A stretch of 64,000 nt of DNA from Symbiodinium natans. Its lineage: Eukaryota; Sar; Dinophyceae; Suessiales; Symbiodiniaceae. Location: positions 935,501 to 999,500 of the forward strand of contig CAJNDS010001890.1 in assembly GCA_905221605.1 (NCBI GenBank), written 5' to 3'. This document shows positions 18,790 through 27,685 of the stretch, one piece after another. A program made the position numbers and the translations under genes. Each line of letters starts with the position of its first letter. The first letter of the stretch is position 1. The notes under the pieces were generated by a model. That model was not told the origin of the DNA, did no database searches, and saw only the letters and a program-made list of their open reading frames with translations.

Positions 18790-18925
18790 CTAAGCACTCC
18801 TTGCTACAACCCCTAAACCCTAAACCCTAAACCCTAAACCCTAAACCCTAAACCCTAAACCCTAAACCCTAAACCCTAAACCCTAAACCCTAAACCCTAA
18901 ACCCTAAACCCTAAACCCTAAACCC
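18790..18925. repeat. Perfect CCCTAAA array
   Basis: About 16 unbroken heptamers, one of the cleanest in the window, in the middle of an intron-like region. Confidence 0.95.
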
Positions 18926-18959
18926 AACCTTGACCCTCAACCTTAAAGCCTGCAGGCCT

Positions 18960-19097
18960 TAGATACTCGGAGTTTCACGGGTGGTTATGCGCGGGGTTAT
19001 GAGTATAGGGTAACTATGGCTATAACTGATTCTAACCTGATTATTGGGGTACGAAAAACTTATAACCCTACTCATAACTACCCATGAACCTTCAAGT
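18960..19097. mobile_element. Family C introner
   Basis: GGAGTTTCACGGGTGGTTATG...TAACTACCCATGAACCTTC; the inner arms carry GGGTAACTATGGCTATAACTG. Confidence 0.75.
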
Positions 19098-19206
19098 AGC
19101 CCTAAACCCTAAACCCTAAACCCTAAACCCTAAACCCTAGACTCCAAACCCTAAACCCCAAACCCCAAACCCCAAACCCCAAACCCTAGACCCTACCCAA
19201 ATGAAC

Positions 19207-19273
19207 CTTCCAAGTACAGGTGGAGCGGAGTGGCAGACGCCGCTCTGGAGGCAGATTCTTTGGCCTCCTTCAC
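19207..19273 (-). CDS. Exon, 67 bases
   Basis: VKEAKESASRAASATPLHLY LE. CAG|GTGAAG to TGGAAG|GTTC. Ala/Ser/Lys helix then a short hydrophobic end. Confidence 0.65.
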
Positions 19274-19646
19274 CTGCCACTGCCAGGGGTTGGGGCTGAG
19301 CTTACAAGGTTTAGGGTTTGGGGTTTGGGGTTTGGGGGTTTTAGGGTTATCAATTTTGGGCCCAAACGTTGGGGCTGAGCTGATAAGAGGAGGTTGTAGG
19401 GTTGACTTACAGGATTAGCCCAAAAGAGCCACCCCTCAATTCGGGGGGGGTTTTGGGGATGAGCTTAAGGGGGTTTATAGTTTTGGCCAATACCCCTGCA
19501 TGAAGGAATTACCATCGAGCGATGCAGGCGTCCGTACGATGAACCCTGAACCCTGAACCCTAAAACCTAAACCCTAAACCCTAAACCCTACACCCTAAAC
19601 CCTACACCCTATCTGAGGGTAGGTGGGTGTGTAGGTGGGTGTGCGC

Positions 19647-19715
19647 CTTCATGATCAAATATCGGCTGAAGACGTAGCCGTTCTGGTGCGCCAGAGCCGT
19701 CAGCTTGTACTGCAC
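19647..19715 (-). CDS. Exon, 23 codons
   Basis: VQYKLTALAHQNGYVFSRYL IMK in phase 0, AGTGAG|GTG to ATGAAG|GCG. It joins in phase to the exon at 19932, reading VQGQ|VQYKLTALAHQ. A globular alpha-helical protein, family not recognised. Confidence 0.75.
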
Positions 19716-19786
19716 CTCACTCTGCGCTCTTCGAGATTTTTGGGCACTCCGGGCCAAGACCCCCCAAAAAATGTCCTACAGCTCAG

Positions 19787-19918
19787 GGGTTTAGGGTTTA
19801 GGGTTAGGGTTTAGGGTTTAGGGTTTGGGGTTTGGGGTTTGGGGTTTGGGGTTTGGGGTTTGGGGTTTGGGGTTTGGGGTTTGGGGTTTGGGGTTTAGGG
19901 TTTAGGGTTTAGGGTTTC
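19787..19918. repeat. TTTGGGG-homogenised array
   Basis: A core of about 11 GGGTTTG units bordered by TTTAGGG units on both sides. Confidence 0.95.
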
Positions 19919-19931
19919 GGGGCCCTGAGAC

Positions 19932-20043
19932 CTGACCCTGGACAGCGTCAAGCCCCGCCTTCCGCGCGTAGAACTGAGCCCCGGTCATCACCGGCATGGA
20001 CCCAACACCGTGGAGGAAAGCAAGGTGCTGCAGCCCGAGGATC
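19932..20043 (-). CDS. Exon, 112 bases
   Basis: (R)ILGLQHLAFLHGVGSMPVMT then GAQFYARKAGLDAVQGQ. Starts in phase 2 after CTCAAG|GAT and ends GGTCAG|GTCTC. It joins in phase on both sides: with the exon at 20140 across a family B element, and with the exon at 19647. Confidence 0.8.
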
Positions 20044-20139
20044 CTTGAGATCCAGCATGGGCTATTAGGACTTAAAATCCCCATAATGAACCCTATAAAG
20101 GGCCCTTTTGTAAGGGATTATAGGGTATAATAGCCCATC
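20044..20139. mobile_element. Family B introner with 9-bp duplication
   Basis: Minus strand: CTCAAGGAT at the donor side (AAG|GATGGGCTATTA) and again at the acceptor side (CTCAAG|GATCC). The repeat spans both splice sites, as expected of an introner target-site duplication. Confidence 0.85.
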
Positions 20140-20179
20140 CTTGAGCTACTGGAGGATTGGGGTTTTTCGGGGGGGTGAC
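20140..20179 (-). CDS. Exon, 40 bases
   Basis: HPPEKPQSSSS(R), CGTAG|GT to CTCAAG|GATGGGC. Ends in phase 2, matching the next exon. Short Pro/Ser linker. Confidence 0.6.
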
Positions 20180-20414
20180 CTACGGATTTGCACGGCTGTT
20201 AGGGGCTTGCAGGGAGGGCTTAGGGCTTCGGGGTAACATTTTTGACTCGGATTTTGGCCCATGTTGAACCCTATCATGAAGCCCTACATCCGAAATGCCA
20301 AAGCCTCATGGTCGTTGGGGGGGGGAGGAGGGGCAGGAGGGGCGGAGGGGCGGGGGACAAATGTGTGAAAAGCTCATGCCCCCAGCCCTGACTAAAGGCT
20401 CAAGGGTTGAAGGT

Positions 20415-20508
20415 TGAAGGGGGTTACCAGGGCTCTTACACCCTCTAACCCTTAAAAATCGCCCTTTGTAGGGTTGATTATAGGGGTGATAAGGCTCAAT
20501 AGCCCATC
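20415..20508. mobile_element. Family B introner
   Basis: GGTTGATTATAGGGGTGAT then CAATAGCCCATCCTGG. The left arm is diverged. Confidence 0.75.
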
Positions 20509-20551
20509 CTGGTTAAGTAAGGGCTGGAAGCCGACATTCTTTGTTCCGACC
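20509..20551 (-). CDS. Exon, 43 bases
   Basis: SEQRMSASSPYLT with two extra bases at each end; CTAAAG|GG to AACCAG|GATGGGC. Phase-2 exon next to a family B element, like its downstream neighbour. Confidence 0.55.
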
Positions 20552-20811
20552 CTTTAGACACTCAACCCCAGACCCCAGAAGCTGAAGCTGGGTCTCTTGG
20601 TATGGGTCTCTGCTGCAAGGTAACGGCGTTTGTTGCGCTTATCAAGACTGCAAAAAAAACATTTTTTGAGCATGGGAATAGCCAGGGTCCAGAGTCAAAT
20701 GGACGACCTGAGCTCTACAACCCACCCCCCCCCCCGCGCAAAGGTCACCAGCTCTGCAGCGTTCCCTGCTGTTCTGGCAAAAGCTCTCTTCAAAATTGGA
20801 CACCCTAAAAC

Positions 20812-20914
20812 CTATAAGCCGTGAACTCTGAAATGTCAGCGCCGAGGCGCCAGGCATGAATTTGACGGTCTCCAGAGACAGACAAGTCCAGCGTTCGCCC
20901 CATGAAGAGGAGAC
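20812..20914 (-). CDS. Exon, 103 bases
   Basis: VSSSWGERWTCLSLETVKFM then PGASALTFQSSRLI. CATCAG|GTC to CTTATAG|GTTTTAGGG, with a telomere-like donor. GNAAELVTFAR after a later AG|GG would continue it in phase. Confidence 0.75.
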
Positions 20915-21029
20915 CTGATGTGCGGCTCAGGAGGTGTTAGGGTTTAGGATTCTAGGGCTAGGACGGTAAGGAGCTGAGGTTTTTGGGGCCCCAAGTAGAG
21001 ACATGCCCGTGGGCAGACGCGCGGGACGC

Positions 21030-21087
21030 CTGCCGTTCTTTTGTTCGGTCAGGGACCCAGTGCTTCCCTTGCAAACGCTCGAGGAAA
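21030..21087 (-). CDS. Exon, 58 bases
   Basis: FLERLQGKHWVPDRTKERQ, CCGAAG|T to CGGCAG|GCG. The frame stays open past the donor (ASRASAHGHVSTWGP). TTTAGGG array directly upstream. Confidence 0.65.
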
Positions 21088-21089
21088 CT

Positions 21090-21165
21090 TCGGGTTTAGG
21101 GTTTAGGGTTTAGGGTTTAGGGTTTAGGGTTTAGGGTTTAGGGTTTAGGGTTTAGGGTTTAGGGT
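21090..21165. repeat. TTTAGGG array
   Basis: Perfect heptamers abutting the exon acceptor. Confidence 0.95.
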
Positions 21166-21486
21166 GTCGAGCAGGCTGATGTTCGACGTGCAGGGTCTAC
21201 GCAGGGTTCCGGGGTTTACAGGTTCAGCGGTTGAGGATTCCGATGGTTGGGGTCTCACGTTTGGTTGGGCCACGGTCACTCAACAATCCACGCCATTCTC
21301 CCAGGATCTGCATTCCCTCTACAAACCAGACAGCCTGAGTCGAGAAACCTTAAATGGGGGTTTGTGAACGTAAGGAAACCCTTAAATAGACACCCAACTC
21401 GCAGGATTCCCTTATAAAATGACCCCCCAATTAGGTACCCATAAACCCTAAACCCTAAACCCTCGAACCCCTAGATCCCAGAGCCC

Positions 21487-21578
21487 CTGACAGACTGGAC
21501 TTGCCGCGGAGACGCTGAAGCAGCTCCAGTCGGGATCTTCACGGGCGGTACAGTTCTGGAACGTGGTGGTCATTGGGC
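21487..21578 (-). CDS. Exon, 92 bases
   Basis: (G)PMTTTFQNCTAREDPDWSCF then SVSAASPVCQ. CCCAG|GC start in phase 1, matching the exon at 21751. Cysteine and tryptophan content suggests a folded domain. Confidence 0.75.
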
Positions 21579-21659
21579 CTGGGTTAAGGGCTTTTTGGAT
21601 GACAAGGCCATCCTTCCGTGTCTGCTGTAAAACCCACAGAAACTTTCAGACATCTACCG

Positions 21660-21750
21660 ATTGCTTGAAGGTTCATGGGCGTTATAAGTACCTTAGATAA
21701 GGTACAACCAGTCATAATTATAATAGTTTCTCTACTTTGGATAAAGGCAC
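21660..21750. mobile_element. Family C introner
   Basis: GAAGGTTCATGGGCGTTATAAG, then CCAGTCATAATTATAATAG. It lies between two phase-compatible exons. Confidence 0.65.
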
Positions 21751-21789
21751 CTACTGCTCGGCTGCCTCTGTCAAGCTTTTGCAGGGGAC
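21751..21789 (-). CDS. Exon, 39 bases
   Basis: PLQKLDRGSRAV(G), CAGCAG|GT to GCAGTAG|GT. Its single leftover base completes Gly with the exon at 21487. Confidence 0.65.
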   Translation of the reverse strand, partial: VPCKSLTEAAEQ

Positions 21790-21914
21790 CTGCTGATTTC
21801 GCCAAAACTCACCGCCAAATCTCCAAACTACCAGGCCTAAACCAGACACCCTCCCCGCCCCCTCTCCCGCTCCCTGCCCCCTGAATAACAAGATAACATG
21901 AGGTCACCTGGTAC

Positions 21915-21971
21915 CTCAAAGCTTCCGGACACGTGGCCGTAGATGATGCCGACGCACTCGCGTAAGTTCAC
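21915..21971 (-). CDS. Exon, 19 codons
   Basis: VNLRECVGIIYGHVSGSFE in phase 0 between AATCAG|GTG and TTTGAG|GTACC. Strongly globular sequence; should be identifiable by profile search. Confidence 0.8.
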
Positions 21972-22103
21972 CTGATTTTTGCCCAGAGACGCCAAACCCA
22001 ATTTCAAGCCTAAGAACCGAGCAAAAGCTTAACCCGCAGTGTAGACCCCAAACCTTTAACCCTAAAACACCACTTCCTATACAGGGGTGTCCGAAGATCC
22101 CGC

Positions 22104-22156
22104 CTGCTGGGCCTCCGTGGAATCGTCCTTGGAACGGCCCCACCGCATCTCCAGAC
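22104..22156 (-). CDS. Exon, 53 bases
   Basis: LEMRWGRSKDDSTEAQQ, AGCGAG|GT to GCCCAG|CAG|GC. Frame open a little further (AGSSDTPV). Confidence 0.65.
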
Positions 22157-22174
22157 CTCGCTCTTTGAGCTATA

Positions 22175-22348
22175 GGGGGGGCACTTGCAAGTTCAGGGGT
22201 ACCCTATGGGTGGTTGTCAAACTGATGGTCCCTTTTTGGACATCCCTAAAAACAATACGGCACCTAATGTTTAGGGTACCCCAAAAGGGATCATGATTTT
22301 GACAGCCACCCCTATAAGGAAACTATTATAGCTACAACAAGTGCTTGC
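22175..22348. mobile_element. Family J introner
   Basis: CTATGGGTGGTTGTCAAACTGATGGTCCC... mirrors ...GGGATCATGATTTTGACAGCCACCCCTATA. A fragment recurs at 29.85 kb. Confidence 0.8.
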
Positions 22349-22394
22349 CTCCTTCGGGTATACTTGCAGCTCGACTTCAACACAACCCATAAAC
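22349..22394 (-). CDS. Exon, 46 bases
   Basis: FMGCVEVELQVYPKE, TTGAAG|G to AAGGAG|GCAAGC. The donor is at the family J end. Confidence 0.6.
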
Positions 22395-22490
22395 CTTCAA
22401 TTCGAGGAGTCGAACCTGGGAGTTCCTCAGACCCTCAACAGTTTGGGCGCCAGGGTGCTTTAGGGGCTGAGAGAGACCTACGAAGTTTTA

Positions 22491-22700
22491 GGCAGGGTCT
22501 GTGATCGGTTTCCTAGAAGACCACAGCTCCTGACCCGCCCCAGAGGATCCCAAAGCCCAAACTTTCCCACCAGCCGTGCGGCCATCGTCTGTGACCCAGA
22601 AAAACCTCCGCGAGCGCTTCGAATTACCTGCGAAAGGTGTCGCGCCCAAGCTGGCTTTGGAATTCTCTGAGTGAGAAGTACGATTAGACGCCGGTGTACT
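22491..22700 (-). CDS. Larger coding segment
   Basis: Continuous frame TPASNRTSHSENSKASLGAT, PFAGNSKRSRRFFWVTDDGR, TAGGKVWALGSSGAGQELWS, SR. Internal AG|GTAATTC and AG|GAAACC could be splice sites. Ser/Gly-rich, possibly a linker. No family recognised. Confidence 0.55.
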
Positions 22701-22873
22701 ACTTATGATAATGTGAATTAGTGAGTAAATATAATGCTTAAGTATCATCAGCAAGTTCAAACCACTACACACAAATGTATGTTTTTTACGAACCCATATA
22801 TGTATGTACACACATACACATAAGCGAAATCAACGCAAAAAAACACTTCACGCCGGTAACCGACGCCCTTCTC

Positions 22874-22971
22874 AGACAAATCTGAGCATCAACTGAAGCC
22901 GAGATGCAAACCCCACTCGCCCTTATCAGATAAATCTGGGCATCAACATGCATCAACTGAAGCCGAGATGC
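22874..22971. repeat. Tandem duplication, about 55 bp
   Basis: AGATAAATCTGGGCATCAAC / AGACAAATCTGAGCATCAAC, each followed by TGAAGCCGAGATGC. Confidence 0.8.
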
Positions 22972-23057
22972 TGTAGTTGTACTTGTGCATGGTGCAACCA
23001 CTATGCAGGTGCTCCAGCCTTGTGATCGAACAGGGCCAGGCTAGTGTCACTACATAG

Positions 23058-23150
23058 CACGCGCCACGCGCACGCGCCACGCGCACGCGCCAAGCGCACG
23101 CACTACTCGCACGCCCCACGAGCACGTGCCACGGGCGCACACGCACACCC
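23058..23150. repeat. CACGCGC minisatellite
   Basis: CACGCGCCACGCG units decaying rightwards; GC-alternating, Z-DNA-prone. Confidence 0.85.
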
Positions 23151-23167
23151 CGAGAGACGCTAAGAAA

Positions 23168-23263
23168 TCAACCCGAAAGTGCTTGAAGTGTCAAGGCTTT
23201 GAGCTGCTGCCGCAGTGCAGTCCCTTCATCTTCTTCTCCTCCATGCGGATTGAAGCCTAGCCG
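23168..23263 (-). CDS. C-terminal exon with stop
   Basis: RLGFNPHGGEEDEGTALRQQ LKALTLQALSG then TGA. Acceptor CTGCAAG|CGG or CGGCTAG|GC. Ends in an amphipathic helix. Probably the 3' end of the PH-like gene lying at higher coordinates. Confidence 0.7.
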   Translation of the reverse strand, partial: RLGFNPHGGEEDEGTALRQQLKALTLQALSG

Positions 23264-23699
23264 CTTGCAGGTGCGCTGTTGGTGGGGGGATCAAGGTTCA
23301 CAGGGTATAAGCGGGTACAATCGCTTCTTCAGAGTAGGCTTCAGGCTTCGGCTTCGGTGGGAAAGCGTTGAGTGAGTGATGCGGGGAGGGTTTATTTCGG
23401 AATCCCCCCACCCCCTCCCCCCGCCCCCATCAAACACTTTGGATTGGGCTTCAATTGGGGAGGCACCAGAGGGGGGGAGGGGGGGGCGGGGAGCCAGAGG
23501 GAGGGGGCGGGGGCGGGGGGGGGGAACGGAACGGGGTTGGGGGTCTGCAAACCAGAGACATAAATCTGGACACTCCGAGAAGCCGCAAACCCTTAAACTC
23601 TGTCAACCCGTCTGTTCGGTCAGGGTGTTTAACTTTGGAGTCAACCCGACAATCCTATGAGCCCCCTCCCCGCCAAGCCCCAATCTCCAAACCACACAC

Positions 23700-23795
23700 C
23701 CCAAACCCCAAACCCCAACCCCCAACCCCCAACCCCCAACCCCCAACCCCCAACCATAAACCCCAAACCCCAAACCCCAAACCCTAAACCCTAAA
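23700..23795. repeat. CCCCAAA / CCCCAAC array
   Basis: Two homogenised blocks (CAACCCC, then CAAACCC) merge into CCCTAAA near the exon. Confidence 0.9.
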
Positions 23796-23822
23796 CCCTG
23801 AACCTTTGCTTGGGCTTCGGGC

Positions 23823-23880
23823 CTGAATAGCATCATGCCAACCCTCGGCTTCAGCGTCGCTGTCGGCGGCCAGCAAAAGC
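23823..23880 (-). CDS. PH-domain-like C-terminal exon
   Basis: LLLAADSDAEAEGWHDAIQ. The pattern L.A.S...A..W..AI is the last strand and C-terminal helix of pleckstrin-homology domains, with the invariant helix tryptophan. AGAGAG|G to ATTCAG|GCC. PH domains bind phosphoinositides or proteins at membranes. The rest of the domain would have to lie on upstream exons; similarity is inferred from motif only. Confidence 0.65.
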
Positions 23881-24195
23881 CTCTCTTGTTGCGGTTTCGG
23901 GTTTAGGGTTTAGGGTTCGGCTTTTCTTACCAGGGAGTTTGGGGCTTGAGGATAGTTTTTGGGCTTGAGAGTTGTAGTTTGTAGGTGGAGACAGAACCCA
24001 AAGCCTAAGCAGCATGGAGGTTTCAGGGCTTGGGTTGGGGTTTGCTGGCTTTTGGGGCCACTGGTGGGTTCAGGGTCTAGTGTAAGCAGGGTTCAGGGTT
24101 CAGGGATTTTTTTTGGGCAGGGGCTAGGGTTTTTGTTTTTCGTTGCGCGGTTTTGAGGGTTTAGGGTAGGCTTAGGGTTTAGCAGTCTTAGGGTT

Positions 24196-24267
24196 CTTAG
24201 GGCTCTCTAGGTGTTTCTGCATGTGTGAGCTCTCCTGCAGTAACTTTCGTAGATCCAAGGCCCAGTC
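24196..24267 (-). CDS. Exon, 24 codons
   Basis: DWALDLRKLLQESSHMQKHL ESPK in phase 0 after ATTCAG|GAC. Amphipathic helix. No clean donor at the left end. It lies between the other exons of the PH-like gene. Confidence 0.65.
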
Positions 24268-24304
24268 CTGAATGCAACTCCCAGGCAGGACATTTGTGTA
24301 GATT

Positions 24305-24455
24305 CTTCAAAACGGTGTAGAGTGTACCCTAAGGGTCGATAAACCACATAATTATATACTTGGGCTCAAAAATCCCTGTATAAGAGGTCCTGTTAAGGCC
24401 CAAGTACGCCCTATTTAAAGTACATGGACCCTTAGGGGTACAAAGGGTACTGTAA
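24305..24455. mobile_element. Family K introner
   Basis: GTGTACCCTAAGGGTCGAT...ACTTGGGCTC pairs with GGCCCAAGTACGCC...AGTACATGGACCCTTAGGGGTAC. Confidence 0.75.
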
Positions 24456-24625
24456 GAAGAAGACATACACAAAAACAGCAGTGGTTATTTAGGGAGACGA
24501 CCCACCTCAATTCCGCACTGAGCCGCAAAAAAAAACCAAGCCCCCGAACACAGCACGGCCCCCCGAAACCCGAAACCCTAAACCCTAAACCCCAAACCCC
24601 AAACCCTAAACCCTAAACCCTAAAC

Positions 24626-24682
24626 TAGGAAGATCGGGTTCAGCCAGGTGGCGCTTGCTCGAAAGGGGCCCGACACTGGAGC
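24626..24682 (-). CDS. Exon, 57 bases
   Basis: SSVGPLSSKRHLAEPDLP, CACCGAG|GC to CTTCCTA|GTTTAGGG. Confidence 0.6.
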
Positions 24683-24788
24683 CTCGGTGAGGTTTGCTCG
24701 ATTTTGGATATGCTGGTTTCCTTTTTGGGTGTTCCGATAATGAGGGGTTTAGTATTTTGGGGTTACATTGGGGGCCCACACAAGATAC

Positions 24789-24889
24789 CGGCAGGCTTCT
24801 TGGCACTCTACGCTTTGCATCTTTGGACGTCTCAAGCTGACACAGAAGCTATCTGCAAGCCGAGCATCTGCAGAGTGTTCTGCTTGAGC
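24789..24889 (-). CDS. Exon, 101 bases
   Basis: AQAEHSADARLADSFCVSLR then RPKMQSVECQEACRYLVWAP before the frame closes. Acceptor CCACAG|GC; donor tentatively TGCCG|GTATC. It could carry early strands of the PH-like fold, but I cannot show that. Confidence 0.6.
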
Positions 24890-25016
24890 CTGTGGAGGGT
24901 GCAAAGAACTGACTAACTCTGTCAAATGTGGGGGGTGTAGCGTCTGCAGGGTTTTGAGGGCTTGTAGGGCTTTGAGGGGGTTTCGGCTGTAGGGCCCTGC
25001 TATCTAGGAGAAAGGA

Positions 25017-25268
25017 ATGTATATTCAATGTATATTTGGGTACGGGACGATCATGTCGGCAATTGTTGAGGCCCTGCGTTGCCGTTTTATGGGTTATTTG
25101 CACCTGCTAACTGATGGGCATCTACTACGATGCTCTAGGAAAAAAAGAGCTACCAGCAGGCGTCGGCCGGGTTCTGTCTTGGTGTTGACTGATGGCGATT
25201 CGTACGGACTTACGGAAGGAATCAGGAACCTGACCTCCTGTGACGGACTACATGCAGGGCACCTATAG
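25017..25268 (+). CDS. Unrecognised open frame
   Basis: 84-codon frame in repeat-free sequence (ALRCRFMGYLHLLTDGHLLR, then GSVLVLTDGDSYGLTEGIRN). Strand uncertain; no splice grammar resolved. Confidence 0.25.
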   Translation: MYIQCIFGYGTIMSAIVEALRCRFMGYLHLLTDGHLLRCSRKKRATSRRRPGSVLVLTDGDSYGLTEGIRNLTSCDGLHAGHL

Positions 25269-25421
25269 TCCCCTCCAAAGAACTGTCGCGAGTCTACTGC
25301 TACATGTGGCGGTTGCAGTTGCTAACCCCTCTCTGTATCAGATCCGCCACACAAGAAACCAGCCCGAGTGTGAGCCAGAAGAGTAAAGGCACCACAAAAA
25401 TACCAAGTACATGATTTAAAG

Positions 25422-25500
25422 CTTAACCAGGATGAGCTATAAGGCCTTATAACCCTACGAAGAGCTTTTGTTTAAGGGGTTATGGGGTCTAACTATAAGA
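25422..25500. mobile_element. Family B introner, diverged
   Basis: CCAGGATGAGCTATAAGGCC then AAGGGGTTATGGGG. Confidence 0.6.
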
Positions 25501-25523
25501 TTAGGGCAACAGGTTTAGGGCTT

Positions 25524-25604
25524 AGCATCGAAGTTGCGTCACTTGCGTGCCGCTGGCAGCCACATGCAGTGCGCCCAGGTCCGTTCCTTTCCTTGGCCGC
25601 GGAC
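25524..25604 (-). CDS. Ankyrin-repeat-like exon
   Basis: GTDLGALHVAASGTQVTQLR. GALHVAASG matches the core of the ankyrin consensus (TALHxAAxxGH). Likely start GAAAG|GA. Here the telomeric arrays face inward, the reverse of the usual bracket, so exon status is less secure. Ankyrin repeats are protein-binding; nothing more can be inferred. Confidence 0.5.
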
Positions 25605-25618
25605 CAACACTTGCCAGA

Positions 25619-25688
25619 CCCTAAACCCTAAACCCTAAACCCTAAAGCCAAACCCTAAACCCTAAAGCCAAACCCTAAACCCTAAGCC
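25619..25688. repeat. CCCTAAA array with AAAGCCAAA insert
   Basis: Heptamers interrupted twice by AAAGCCAAACC. Confidence 0.9.
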
Positions 25689-25689
25689 G

Positions 25690-25835
25690 CCCGTTTTTCG
25701 GCTACGATTGCGAGGGAGGCACCCCGATATGTATGCGGTTGGAACCTACTAATTTGTGGGGTCTGGGTGGCACTGGTTTGAACAGCACTCCGGTCCAACG
25801 ACGGAGAGCACACAATTCTGCGGTTTAGGGCTGCG
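25690..25835. CDS. Coding island, strand unresolved
   Basis: Plus: GGTPICMRLEPTNLWGLGGT... ending GCG|GTTTAGGG. Minus: LCALRRWTGVLFKPVPPRPH. Both lack stops. Bracketed in the usual way. Confidence 0.4.
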
Positions 25836-26395
25836 TCGGGGGTTTTAACGTTTCAGGGGTTTAGGCTTGTCGCGTGACGGCCCTAAGTAGGGCATGGGAA
25901 CGCAAGCGCAGCTATAAAGCGTATCCCTTACATAACGCACATTGCAGGACAGAGTCTGATATGCAGCACTTCATTCCTGGAACGCCGGGTTCTCGAATGC
26001 CGGATAACACAGCACAAACACACAGAGCTCAATGCTGTCACAGAGGCGGGCCCGTGCGGATTCGGAGCACGCCGTCTCTAAGGACAAAGTAGGGTCGAGC
26101 ACCATACTCCCCGCCTAGGAGATCAGTGACAGGGAGCCCTATACGCGAGACCGCTAAACCCGAATTAAACCTTTCACACCAAACCCTTTATGACCCTGAA
26201 CTCATGATGAAGCCCTATAAGCCCGATTCAGGGAGTCAACGGAGGTGCACCATGGCCGGACGCAAATCACATGATGCGAAGTCACTTCGGGCTGCAGCTC
26301 ATGGTTTAAGGCTGAATCGACCAGCCATATCTAGAGTCTGTCATCTGTGTTGGCCCCAGCCTCAAAACCACAAAGACCAAATCAGACCAAACCGG

Positions 26396-26437
26396 GGGGC
26401 GGGGGGGGGCGGGGGGGGGCGGGGGGGGGCGGGGGGG
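26396..26437. repeat. GGGGGGGGGC ten-base array
   Basis: Four copies of nine G plus C; strong quadruplex potential. Confidence 0.95.
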
Positions 26438-26453
26438 ACCCTAAACCCTAAAC

Positions 26454-26544
26454 CCTAAGCCGAGCGCCGTACTGCTTGCATGTTCATTCTGCAGGTATCC
26501 CCGGTGCTCGATGGACGTCCGAGCTCTGCCATTGGTCGTCATGC
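26454..26544 (-). CDS. Exon, 91 bases
   Basis: MTTNGRARTSIEHRGYLQNE then HASSTALGL. CCCAG|GC to TTAGG|GTTTAGGG. Confidence 0.6.
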
Positions 26545-26640
26545 CTGGGAGGGGAAACTTGAAGGTTCTTTCGGGTAGTCATAAAGTGGATTTAGGGTTT
26601 AGGGGTTTAGGGTTTAGGGTTTAGAGTTTAGGGCTTGGGG

Positions 26641-26757
26641 TACTTGAAGCTTCACGAGTAGTTGGAAGTAGGGCTATAAGCGCTGTACCCTGAATAAGGT
26701 TCTAAGCAGTTAGAACCCTAGTTATACTTAGAGCCCCACTTTTTGCTACCCGCCAAC
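26641..26757. mobile_element. Family C introner
   Basis: AAGCTTCACGAGTAGTTGG...CTACCCGCCAACCTCC. On minus the intron starts GTTGGCGGGTAG, directly after an exon ending GGAG. Confidence 0.75.
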
Positions 26758-26920
26758 CTCCACGCAGCCGGGCTTCAGGGTCGTCCGATTTTTTTATGGC
26801 TCGGGGTTGAGGGCTGCGTGCCCCTGAGCCTTCCTTTCTAGCAAGCCCCACCCGAATCCTCGCTGCATCCCCAAATTGTCCCTGATCCTCCGTGTTTTGG
26901 GGGTCGCAGGGACATGTACC
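26758..26920 (-). CDS. Exon, 163 bases
   Basis: GTCPCDPQNTEDQGQFGDAA, RIRVGLARKEGSGARSPQPR, AIKKSDDPEARLRG. TTGGAG|GGT to TGGAG|GT. Charged, low-hydrophobicity, probably disordered. Among the longest exons. Confidence 0.7.
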
Positions 26921-27231
26921 CTCCAAGTTGGAGAACGACCATACGGCTTTCGAAACGGCAATGTGCTTCTACATCCAAAGCCCATAAGTCTTTTCTGGCT
27001 TGGCACTACCTTCAATTATCTAAGCGTACTCATTATGAGTTGAGGGTGTCCCAAATTAAAGGGAGTTCTAGGTCTAACCCCCTGAACAACTTCGCTTTGC
27101 GGCTTCCTGGGGCCTTGCAATTGGATGCCCGAATTGATGGTGCAGAGCTTGGGCTTTCCGGGCGCGTCCAAGTATATTCAAAACATGAGCAGGCTGCCGT
27201 AGAAATACGCTGTGGGCAGGTCAGATCCTAA
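26914..27231 (+). CDS. Open frame, 105 codons, strand uncertain
   Basis: Plus: LRVSQIKGSSRSNPLNNFAL... RVQVYSKHEQAAVEIRCGQV. The minus strand of the right half is also open (DAPGKPKLCTINSGIQLQGP). Coding on one of them is likely. Confidence 0.35.
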   Translation: MYPPSWRTTIRLSKRQCASTSKAHKSFLAWHYLQLSKRTHYELRVSQIKGSSRSNPLNNFALRLPGALQLDARIDGAELGLSGRVQVYSKHEQAAVEIRCGQVRS

Positions 27232-27344
27232 AACCTCAGCCCTAGACTCTGAACCCAAAAAACCCTGAAACTTCCAGGGTTTAGGATTTAAACCCTAAAC
27301 CCTAAACCCTAAACCCTGTACCCTAAAACTTCCAGGGTTTAGCT

Positions 27345-27438
27345 TGGATCGCAAGCGGAAGGACGAGCGGCTGGCGAGCACAAAGGCAACGCCCGCAGGA
27401 GACCGGAGGCGGCTCAATTCCCGTCTTAATTCAGGGGT
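27345..27438. CDS. Coding island, strand unresolved
   Basis: Plus: LDRKRKDERLASTKATPAGD RRRLNSR between TTTAG| and GGG|GTTTAGGG. Minus: ELSRLRSPAGVAFVLASRSS. A plus piece VWGWINAEAPGFK with AAG|GT follows at 27523-27561 and favours plus. Confidence 0.45.
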
Positions 27439-27561
27439 TTAGGGTTTAGGGTTTAGGGTTTAGGGCTTAGGGTTTAGGGTTTAGGGCTTAGGGCTTAGGG
27501 TTTAGGGTTTAAGGTTTAGGGTGTGGGGCTGGATCAACGCTGAGGCGCCGGGGTTCAAGGT

Positions 27562-27655
27562 ATGGGTTTTTGGTGGCCTGTTAGAACCTTCCTGACCCCA
27601 AACAACCCAAGGAACCAAAATAAAAGGTTCTGTGCAGGTCCACGGTGTCCCCCAT
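27562..27655. mobile_element. Family P palindrome
   Basis: TGGTGGCCTGTTAGAACCTTCC...AAAAGGTTCTGTGCAGGTCCACGG, weak arms. Confidence 0.45.
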
Positions 27656-27685
27656 CTTTGAGAGGTTTGAATGGGACTGGGTTCG

